NCBI GenBank assembly: GCA_018665625.1
Contig: JABJCF010000581.1
Span: 1 to 21,841 of the forward strand
DNA length: 21,841 nt
From: Nitrospina sp.
GTDB taxonomy: Bacteria > Nitrospinota > Nitrospinia > Nitrospinales > VA-1
Direction: 5' to 3'
Position 1 is the first letter of the stretch. The number at the start of each line of letters is the position of its first letter. Below are positions 7,316 through 13,176 of the stretch, piece after piece. Made by a program: the position numbers and the translations under genes. A model generated the notes under the pieces. The model was not told the DNA's origin, ran no database searches, and saw only the letters and a program-made list of their open reading frames with translations.

Positions 7316-7948
7316 TTAGGAAGCGTATTTTTTAAAAACCAGCAAGCTTGATTTCTTATTGTTGAAGCCGGTAACCACCACTTCCTGTTGCAGCAAAAAA
7401 TTATCAAGGGTCTGATTGATTTTGATTTTCTCTTCGGGGTCCTTCTTCAATACAACCCTCCCGTCAATTCTCAAAAACCTTACTGCCAAGCTCAAGCAGC
7501 TCTTAATATCGGAAACCGCCCTAAAAATAACTGTATCAATCTTTGAAGGGATAGAAATATTTTCTGCTCGCTCATTGATCACAGTTGTGTTTTCGAGGTT
7601 GAGTTTATGCGCTGCCGCTTCAAGGAAGCTGCAGCGTTTTCTTTGGCTTTCGACTAAAACGGCTGTAGTTCTGGGATAGACTATCTTAATAGGAATGCCA
7701 GGAAACCCGGCGCCACTGCCAATATCCATTAATCGGTCAGTAACGGATAATACCCGGACATATTGTAATGAATCAAAAACATGACGACTTAATATGTCCT
7801 GGGGAAGTTTTTCAGAGGTGAGATTTATTTTCTGGTTCCACTTTACTAGCAGGTCGAGGTAGGATTGGATTTGAAGCTCAATTTGCTCAGGGGGAGCATC
7901 GGGGGAAAGGTCTAAACGGGGGTCTTGTAAAATTTTTTTTATATTCAT
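7316..7948 (-). CDS. rsmG: 16S rRNA (guanine-527 N7)-methyltransferase RsmG (GidB)
   Basis: Methylates G527 of 16S rRNA using S-adenosylmethionine. The 210 residues match the family length. WNQKINLTS (37-45), HVFDSLQYV (56-64) and the cofactor-binding MDIGSGAGFPGIPI (74-87) are diagnostic, followed by ESQRKRCSFL and VIFRAVSD. It lies 15 bp downstream of etfA on the same strand and upstream of parAB. rsmG-parA-parB is a common order near the chromosomal origin. A parS palindrome ends 2 bp past its stop codon. Confidence 0.95.
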   Translation of the reverse strand: MNIKKILQDPRLDLSPDAPPEQIELQIQSYLDLLVKWNQKINLTSEKLPQDILSRHVFDSLQYVRVLSVTDRLMDIGSGAGFPGIPIKIVYPRTTAVLVESQRKRCSFLEAAAHKLNLENTTVINERAENISIPSKIDTVIFRAVSDIKSCLSLAVRFLRIDGRVVLKKDPEEKIKINQTLDNFLLQQEVVVTGFNNKKSSLLVFKKYAS

Positions 7949-7963
7949 TATTTTGGCAATGGA

Positions 7964-8938
7964 TCAACCCAAAATATTTTTGAATTCTTTGGTTAGCAAA
8001 GGGACAATTTTAAGGGCATCCCCGACAATGCCATAATCCGCAATTGAAAATATTGCTGCGTGGGGATCAGAGTTTATCGCAACGATACACCTAGAGGAAG
8101 ACATACCTGCCAAGTGCTGAACAGCACCGGAAATCCCGCAGGCGATATATAAATCCGGAGAAACCGTCCTGCCAGTTTGTCCCACTTGGTGTGAATACTC
8201 CTGCCATCCGTTATCCACTACAGGACGAGAGGCGGCCACCGCAGCACCTAAAACCTCCGCAAGGTCTTCCAGCATTTTAAAATTTTCGGGTGCTTGCATA
8301 CCCAATCCACCAGATACAATAATCCGTGCCTCGGTGACATCAAGCTCCGCGCCGACTTCGCGAGCCAGTCCACTAACAATTTTTGTAAAGTCTGGCAGGT
8401 TTATGTCTTCTTTTATTATGGTACCTTCTCGGGTCTCCTCGGGTCCTGCGCCTCGAAAAATGTTTGGGCGCAAAGTAATCAGGTAGGGTTTTGCCCCGCT
8501 CAATCTACACAGAGAATATGCTTTTCCAGAAAACACCGGCCTTTTGACAACCACTTCTCCATCAGAGAGTTCAAGGTCAACACAATCCGTTGCCAATCCA
8601 ACATCCAGCCGAGTAGCCATCTCTGCGGCTAGTTCCTTGCCGTTATTTGAAGCGGATAACAGGACAAGGTCAGGCTGAGTTTTTTCAATCTCTGCTTTCA
8701 ACGCAGCCGCGTAGGTTTCGTGTGTATAGGAAGCGAAATCCGGATTCAGGCAGATCTTTACCTCATCCGCACCTCCCTGAATCAGTGGATCTACATCGAC
8801 CTCGGCATTATTGGAAAAGTAATATGCAACGACTGAATCCGATAATTTACGAGTCGCATTTAAAACTTCAAAGGTAACCGGTTTGATTCCATTTTGATCG
8901 TGCTCGATGACAACGGCGATGGTAAAATTTTTATCCAA
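7964..8938 (-). CDS. etfA: Electron transfer flavoprotein alpha subunit
   Basis: The FAD-binding subunit of the ETF heterodimer, which takes electrons from dehydrogenases (for example acyl-CoA dehydrogenases) and passes them to a quinone reductase. Of 324 residues, the N-terminal half is the Rossmann-like ETF domain. The C-terminal half has the FAD-binding motifs VSGGLGM (208-214), VGQTGRTVSP (252-261), GISGAVQH (268-275) and INSDPHAAIFSIADYGIVGD (288-307). Translation most likely starts at TTG 8938, which has GGAG 6 nt upstream. It follows etfB and a small membrane-protein gene. The ordinary FAD motif argues for a plain ETF; I saw no ferredoxin domain. Confidence 0.96.
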   Translation of the reverse strand: MDKNFTIAVVIEHDQNGIKPVTFEVLNATRKLSDSVVAYYFSNNAEVDVDPLIQGGADEVKICLNPDFASYTHETYAAALKAEIEKTQPDLVLLSASNNGKELAAEMATRLDVGLATDCVDLELSDGEVVVKRPVFSGKAYSLCRLSGAKPYLITLRPNIFRGAGPEETREGTIIKEDINLPDFTKIVSGLAREVGAELDVTEARIIVSGGLGMQAPENFKMLEDLAEVLGAAVAASRPVVDNGWQEYSHQVGQTGRTVSPDLYIACGISGAVQHLAGMSSSRCIVAINSDPHAAIFSIADYGIVGDALKIVPLLTKEFKNILG

Positions 8939-9092
8939 TACGTACTCCAGAATAATTTTCTAACATTGAAAAACAGGAAGGATAACCCAGCTACAAAAAA
9001 ACTACAACGGAGAAACGAAATGAGGGAGGGATCGAAATGGATAGATTTAAAGCGCCATTTTAGACTAAGCCTAATATGGAATTTATTTTACA

Positions 9093-9278
9093 TCAATACT
9101 TGCCAGGAGGCCTGAACAGAGGTAGATCAAGAATCCACTCAACCTCCCATATTTCCCCTATTGTACCCAAGCCAAGGAGAAGGACATAAGCAACAAGAGC
9201 TCCCAGCCCCAGCTTTTCTTTATTTTTTTGAAGAAAGTTTTGTTCACGGGTGTTGTCAGACGCTGAAGTTTCATTCAT
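9093..9278 (-). CDS. Small single-pass membrane protein between etfB and etfA
   Basis: A 61-residue protein starting 20 bp after the etfB stop, with etfA starting 154 bp further on. The N-terminus is hydrophilic (NETSASDNTREQNFLQKNKEK). One hydrophobic helix follows at about 24-42 (LGLGALVAYVLLLGLGTIG), then an acidic/aromatic segment and a proline-rich end. I do not recognise the family. No good Shine-Dalgarno is visible, but its position, strand and clear topology support a real gene. It might tether ETF or its redox partner to the membrane; that is speculation. Confidence 0.6.
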   Translation of the reverse strand: MNETSASDNTREQNFLQKNKEKLGLGALVAYVLLLGLGTIGEIWEVEWILDLPLFRPPGKY

Positions 9279-9298
9279 TTTGGCAAGGCCTTTTTAAA

Positions 9299-10090
9299 TT
9301 AAATGATCTTTTCTTCTTCACGGATTATTGTGGCCAACTGTTTAGCAATATCTTCATCCGAGCCCTCAAGAATTATTCCTTGTTTTCTTTCAGGAGGCAA
9401 GGACAGTTTTACCTCATGCAGCTTGTTATTTCGCGGGTCCAGCAATTCCTCATTCAGGCCCAGATCAGAAGCTGCGAGGTTTTGAATCTCTTTTTTCTTA
9501 GCTGCCATTATTCCTTTGAGAGAAGGCAGTCGAGGCTCATTCAAACCCTTCTGGCAAGTTACGAGAAAAGGAAGAGGCCTATTTTTACGAATCTCACTAC
9601 CACCTTCAACCTGCCTTGTGATATCAGCCGTTTGAAAATCTTCAGAAAATTGTAGCTGGGTAACAACGGTTATGAACGGTATCTCCAACAACACGGCCAG
9701 CGCAGGACCAATCTGAGCCATATCATCATCAACCGCTTGCCTACCGCATAGAACTAAATCGAAGGTTTGCCTTTGAATTGCTTTTGCCAGAACTTTGGCA
9801 ACCAGAGAATTGTCCAGACCTTCAAACAAGGGATCCGATATATGAACTGCCTGGTCCGCTCCCATAGCCAAGGCTCTCTTAAGTGTTTCTTTCACGCTGT
9901 CCGGTCCCAGTGAAAAAACGATAATCTCAGATTCGGGTAAAGCGGTCTTAATACGAATTGCTTCTTCCACTGCAAACTCATCGTATGGATTCATGATGAG
10001 TGGACTTCCAGGAGAAACAACTTTTTGATCCTGAATTTCGATTTTAGCTGCAGTGTCCAACACCTGCTTAATGCAAACAATTATTTTCAT
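9299..10090 (-). CDS. etfB: Electron transfer flavoprotein beta subunit
   Basis: Partner of EtfA, carrying the structural AMP (or a second flavin in bifurcating types). The 263 residues match the family. Seen: KQVLDT (8-13), NPYDEFAVEEAIR (34-46), ALAMGADQAVHI (73-84), DLVLCGRQAVDDDMAQIGPALA (111-132) and the ETF-beta signature NEPRLPSLKGIMAAKKK (184-200). It is the first gene of the etfB-etfA-rsmG run. A perfect TATAAT lies about 50 bp upstream. The ATG at 10090 lacks a clear ribosome-binding site. Confidence 0.96.
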   Translation of the reverse strand: MKIIVCIKQVLDTAAKIEIQDQKVVSPGSPLIMNPYDEFAVEEAIRIKTALPESEIIVFSLGPDSVKETLKRALAMGADQAVHISDPLFEGLDNSLVAKVLAKAIQRQTFDLVLCGRQAVDDDMAQIGPALAVLLEIPFITVVTQLQFSEDFQTADITRQVEGGSEIRKNRPLPFLVTCQKGLNEPRLPSLKGIMAAKKKEIQNLAASDLGLNEELLDPRNNKLHEVKLSLPPERKQGIILEGSDEDIAKQLATIIREEEKII

Positions 10091-10138
10091 AAAAATACGT
10101 CTAATTTTTAAATAAGTCTATCCACATTATGGCATTGA

Positions 10139-10168
10139 ATTATAAATTAAAAAAATTTTACTGACGCC
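10139..10168 (-). promoter_or_regulatory. Possible etfB promoter
   Basis: On the minus strand an exact TATAAT lies at 10144-10139, about 50 bp before the etfB ATG. The -35 position 17 bp upstream reads GCGTCA, a weak match. The surroundings are AT-rich. Confidence 0.35.
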
Positions 10169-10173
10169 TCCAA

Positions 10174-10521
10174 TTATTTTAACATTTTACTCATCTTCTT
10201 AAGACCTGCTTTAATATGGCCTCTCAAGGCCTGACAACTGATCTTCATAATTTTTGCAGCCAGGTTTTTTTTGATCCCTCCAAAAAATACAAGTGAAACA
10301 GCAACCATCTGACGATCAGTTAGCCCCATACTGCCAATGTCCATCGTTTGCTCTTTAAGATAAGAATATTCGTCCTTAGATTTAAATTCCAGAGAAGGAT
10401 TTTCGAGGTCCTGGTAATTTCGAAGGATTTCAAGCTCATCGGGCGGAAAATAACTTAAATGATAATCACTCTCCTGATTCAAATTGTCTTCCAAATTTTT
10501 AACTCGAACCAAATCAGACAT
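10174..10521 (-). CDS. Putative transcription regulator with sigma-70 region-4-like helix-turn-helix
   Basis: A 115-residue protein read from ATG 10521, which overlaps the end of the preceding gene by 8 nt; a longer reading frame upstream only shadows that gene. The first 60 residues are acidic and polar. Residues 66-112 (LTDRQMVAVSLVF...NLAAKIMKISCQALRGHIKAGLKKM) match the pattern of sigma-70 region 4 / LuxR-type helix-turn-helices: a helix after LTxRQ, then AAKIMKIS and a recognition helix. No region 2 is present, so it is not a complete sigma factor. It could be an activator or anti-repressor of the adjacent phage-like region. It is coupled to the four-cysteine gene. Confidence 0.6.
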   Translation of the reverse strand: MSDLVRVKNLEDNLNQESDYHLSYFPPDELEILRNYQDLENPSLEFKSKDEYSYLKEQTMDIGSMGLTDRQMVAVSLVFFGGIKKNLAAKIMKISCQALRGHIKAGLKKMSKMLK

Positions 10522-10951
10522 TCCAGTATTTCTCCAAATATTTTTTAAATTGATGCCCTTCATAAGCAACAAAGTAGAGAAACCATTTTGGAGGCCGAGG
10601 CTCAGACAAGTCTGAAATAAATTTTCGTGGCAAAGAATCGGGCAATCCAGATACAGGTACTCCATTAATAAAAACTTTATCTTGCGAAACTGATATCCGC
10701 CAATATTCCCGGCCTATTCGAAAATGAAACCATAAAGCGTCCAAGGGTAATTTATTTTTATATAAATAGTTTCCGCAATAAAGACATCTCCACCCAATGT
10801 CTGTCCGGTATAATCCAAGCAAACCACAACCTCTTTGGATCTCTTCCCCATTTTCCAGATAATAATATTCCTGGCGACACTCTTTCAAATTGTAGTTTTG
10901 TTTATTATTGTTCCGCTTAAAAAGGATATTTTTAATTTGAATCTTTGCCAT
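10514..10951 (-). CDS. Unknown protein with four cysteines, possible zinc-binding domain
   Basis: 145 residues from ATG 10951, chosen because GGGAGG lies 6 nt upstream; the frame is open for 14 more codons 5' of it. Cys25, Cys42, Cys56 and Cys59 (CxxC in RCLYCGNYLY) could hold a zinc ion. The second half is rich in aromatic residues (WFHFRIGREYWRISV, PPKWFLYFVAYEG). I do not recognise the family. It is the first gene of a two-gene unit with a recognisable promoter, divergent from the repressor, and it overlaps the next start codon by 8 nt (ATGTCTGA). Confidence 0.6.
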   Translation of the reverse strand: MAKIQIKNILFKRNNNKQNYNLKECRQEYYYLENGEEIQRGCGLLGLYRTDIGWRCLYCGNYLYKNKLPLDALWFHFRIGREYWRISVSQDKVFINGVPVSGLPDSLPRKFISDLSEPRPPKWFLYFVAYEGHQFKKYLEKYWNV

Positions 10952-10994
10952 GAAAAACCTCCCAAAAATGGAACATAAAAAAGCAAGCCACACT

Positions 10995-11022
10995 ATTAAA
11001 GCCAGTAATTTTTCTATATCAA
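10995..11022 (-). promoter_or_regulatory. Sigma-70-type promoter of the 10951/10521 gene pair
   Basis: On the minus strand the -35 box is TTGATA (11022-11017; 5 of 6) and the -10 box is TTTAAT (11000-10995; 5 of 6), with a 16-bp spacer. It lies about 44 bp before the ATG at 10951. Confidence 0.5.
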
Positions 11023-11031
11023 ATTTGTTTG

Positions 11032-11050
11032 GTATAGATTATTTCTATAC
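11032..11050. promoter_or_regulatory. Perfect 7-bp inverted repeat, candidate operator
   Basis: GTATAGA-TTATT-TCTATAC. It ends 10 bp upstream of the -35 box of the minus-strand promoter. A related half-site, TCTATAT (11013-11019), overlaps that -35 box. The position suits an activator site or an upstream operator; the binding protein is unknown. Confidence 0.5.
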
Positions 11051-11231
11051 TTTTAAAAAAATAAATAACCCTTTAATTTTTTATCCATTTTAGTGCTATA
11101 ATTAACCAATTTTGAATGTACAAGACCCCTAAACACTAAAAAAACTTTTAATATTATTCTAAATCCGATAATTTTTAGATTTACCATAGAGTTTCGGAAT
11201 AGGGACAACTTTCACATAACCGAATATTAAT

Positions 11232-11249
11232 ATGGGACATAAGTCTCAT
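11232..11249. promoter_or_regulatory. Inverted repeat before the repressor gene, candidate operator
   Basis: ATGGGAC-ATAA-GTCTCAT: 7-bp arms with one mismatch and a 4-bp spacer. This size fits a dimeric helix-turn-helix repressor. It lies 22 bp before the ATG at 11272, where autoregulation by the repressor would be expected. Confidence 0.45.
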
Positions 11250-11271
11250 TTTGTCAAGTTTTTTTGATAAC

Positions 11272-12165
11272 ATGCATAATAAAAATAGGATCTGGGAAAG
11301 AATAGAGGTTTTACCGGGCAGTGATAATCTGGCTGAGTTTTGCCGCCAAGTTGGTTTAAATTATGAAAATTTCAGGAAAAGCTATCAGAGAAATAACGGA
11401 CCCCCTGATTCCCTTACTTTAGAAAAAATAGCAAATCACTTTTGTCTCAACCTAAGCTGGTTGATAACAGGTAAAGATTCACTAACCCCCATCAATCAAA
11501 TTGTCGGAAAAAAATTAAAAAATTATAGAAAGGCGAAAGGCTGGTCTCTTGAGGAAATGGGTCAATATCTTTGTATGATTCCTCAGGTTTTAAAATATTA
11601 TGAAAATGGAAGCTGGCCGATATCATCTGATCTATTGAGCAACCTATCAGAGAAAATGAATATGCCTCCTCATGAGTTGATTAAAGAGGGGTACTCGAAA
11701 CCCGTTCAAACACCAGAACTAAAATTTTTTCAGCCGGAAAGCTTATCAACAGCACCAGAAATAAAAAGTGAAGAATACGTATCTATACCTCTTACAGACT
11801 CTTCTATCGCTGCAGGTCAACCTATTATCCAAGAAGAAAATATTGATGACTATGTTCTATTACATATTCGGGCAGCAGGAAAAAGAAAAAATCTGGTGGC
11901 CAGCCGAGTCGACGGAGAATCCATGGAACCGATGCTTCATTCTGGAGATATTGTCGTTATTGACCGTGATGACAAAAAGTGGTCAAAAAATCGAATCTTC
12001 GCTATTTTTTATGAAGGCGGTTTGACCGCCAAGTATTTGGAGCGGCAGCAAAACCTGCTAGTTTTAAGACCCATCAATCCCCTTTCCCAGGTACAGATAA
12101 TAAATCTGGACGAAAACCCAGACCCGGTGGTAGGCCGAGTAATTGGAGCGTGGAAAGAGCTATAA
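11272..12165 (+). CDS. S24-family (LexA/CI-like) repressor with two helix-turn-helix domains
   Basis: 297 residues from ATG 11272 (a TTG at 11251 is in frame; neither has a good ribosome-binding site). Residues 6-68 resemble phage CI-type helix-turn-helix domains (NLAEFCRQVGLNYENFRK, LSWLITG). Residues 76-140 form a second, XRE-type one (VGKKLKNYRKAKGWSLEEMG). A linker follows, then an S24 peptidase domain with the self-cleavage pair Ala181-Gly182 (SIAAGQPI), Ser217 in DGESMEPM and Lys254 in TAKYLER. Both catalytic residues are present, so RecA-stimulated cleavage and derepression after DNA damage are likely. It probably controls the divergent gene pair and perhaps the phage genes. Its 3' end is 60 bp from the receiver gene. 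Confidence 0.88.
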   Translation: MHNKNRIWERIEVLPGSDNLAEFCRQVGLNYENFRKSYQRNNGPPDSLTLEKIANHFCLNLSWLITGKDSLTPINQIVGKKLKNYRKAKGWSLEEMGQYLCMIPQVLKYYENGSWPISSDLLSNLSEKMNMPPHELIKEGYSKPVQTPELKFFQPESLSTAPEIKSEEYVSIPLTDSSIAAGQPIIQEENIDDYVLLHIRAAGKRKNLVASRVDGESMEPMLHSGDIVVIDRDDKKWSKNRIFAIFYEGGLTAKYLERQQNLLVLRPINPLSQVQIINLDENPDPVVGRVIGAWKEL

Positions 12166-12225
12166 ATAGCTATCCTATTGCATTTTTTAGCTTTACAACG
12201 AATCCATGTCGGAATAATATTACCT

Positions 12226-12648
12226 ATGGACGATAAGAAAAAAGATGATGGCCCACCCCTTAAAATTTTACTGGCAGATGACACGGCGGTAAACGTAGCA
12301 TTAGCTACTAAACTGATGAAGAGAAGAGGCCACGATATTACAGCAGTCGAAAATGGTCTCCTGGCTTACGAAGCTTTTCAAAAGGAATCTTTTGATGTAA
12401 TTCTTATGGATATCCATATGCCCGTTATGGATGGATTAGAATCAACTAAAAAAATAAGGGAGTTGGAATCCTCAGACCCTTCAAAAGCCCCCACCCCAAT
12501 AATTGCAATGACCGCAAACAATGAGCAAAGCGATCACGAAAACTATTTAAACAATGGAATGAACGGAATCATTACAAAACCTTTGGAGATTAAAAAGGTA
12601 GTTTCGCAAATTCGTGAGATCATTGAAAAGTTTTTATCCCAATCCTAA
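12226..12648 (+). CDS. Stand-alone CheY-like receiver protein
   Basis: 140 residues from ATG 12226. It is a single response-regulator receiver domain with the acidic pair Asp18-Asp19 (LLADDT), phospho-acceptor Asp62 (ILMDIHMPVMDG), Thr96 (IIAMTAN) and Lys118 (ITKPLE). All key residues are present. There is no output domain, so it must act through a partner. The sequence style (TAVNVALATKLMKRRGH, MDIHMPVMDGLE) is like receivers of hybrid histidine kinases. It lies 60 bp after the repressor on the same strand with no terminator between them, and converges on the last tail gene with 18 bp between stop codons. No histidine kinase is in the window. Confidence 0.93.
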   Translation: MDDKKKDDGPPLKILLADDTAVNVALATKLMKRRGHDITAVENGLLAYEAFQKESFDVILMDIHMPVMDGLESTKKIRELESSDPSKAPTPIIAMTANNEQSDHENYLNNGMNGIITKPLEIKKVVSQIREIIEKFLSQS

Positions 12649-12666
12649 TAAACAAATTTTCATTGT

Positions 12667-13128
12667 TCACACCGCAGCAATAGCTTCCTTTTGAAAATAA
12701 ATAGTAACAACGAGTTTATCTCCCGTGTTGACAGAACCTACCTGAGTAAATTTCAACCCCAACCGATCACTGCTAGAAAATAAAATACCTGTGGCAAGAG
12801 GAGTTTTTTCAAACTGATTACCATCGGTTAAAACCGCTTCATTGTTTTGCTCCGTTGAATTTTTTAATATATCTATCTTTAAATTTTGCCCGGTCGGAGG
12901 TATCTGGGAAAAGATTCCTATAGCCCGAACAAAAATGTTTTCTTCAGGAATAAATCCATCAAAAAAAACAATTCCATTTTGAGCCGCATCTTGGGCAGAA
13001 ATAGTAAAACAAAATAAATTACCCAAATCATCCACTGCATATGCAAAATCAGAATATTCATTATCCCAATTTAAATCACCCGGCCCGGGTATTGCCAAAT
13101 TCAAGTTTGTTGTAAAAGTATTAGTCAT
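12667..13128 (-). CDS. Small beta-rich phage tail-associated protein
   Basis: 153 residues, last gene of the structural cluster. GAGG lies 6 nt before the ATG. The first residues (NLNLAIPGPGDLNWDNEYSDF) resemble the start of phage tail-fibre proteins. The C-terminal half (LKIDILKNSTE..., LGLKFTQVGSVNTGDKLVVTIYF) looks like the jelly-roll-type accessory domains found in tail proteins. It follows the hub-like gene by 48 bp. A receptor-binding or decorating role is inferred from position. Confidence 0.6.
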   Translation of the reverse strand: MTNTFTTNLNLAIPGPGDLNWDNEYSDFAYAVDDLGNLFCFTISAQDAAQNGIVFFDGFIPEENIFVRAIGIFSQIPPTGQNLKIDILKNSTEQNNEAVLTDGNQFEKTPLATGILFSSSDRLGLKFTQVGSVNTGDKLVVTIYFQKEAIAAV

Positions 13129-13176
13129 TCATAACCTCAAGCGTTATAACATTCCAACTTTAATATATTTTTTTAA

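Larger units (their letters stand above)
10952..11271. other. AT-rich divergent control region, no gene seen
   Basis: The region separates the minus-strand pair from the plus-strand repressor. Near its left end it has a promoter for the pair and a perfect 7-bp dyad. Near its right end it has an operator-like dyad just before the repressor start. I see no coding sequence in the central 11060-11200. Confidence 0.7.

Noticed and set aside
9161..9655. Plus-strand 164-codon frame
   Set aside because: Antisense to etfB and the small membrane-protein gene; no ribosome-binding site or family pattern.
11232..11267. Possible 11-codon leader peptide (MGHKSHFVKFF) before the repressor
   Set aside because: No ribosome-binding site; the ATG is part of the operator-like dyad and the length is easily random.
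11251..11280. Promoter-like TTGTCA - 18 bp - CATAAT
   Set aside because: Transcription would start after the only sensible repressor start codon, which would cut off the first helix-turn-helix; taken as chance in AT-rich DNA.
10091..12666. Attachment site or tRNA marking the left border of a prophage
   Set aside because: No tRNA and no convincing direct repeat pair found by eye; the right border is outside the window, so it cannot be tested here.
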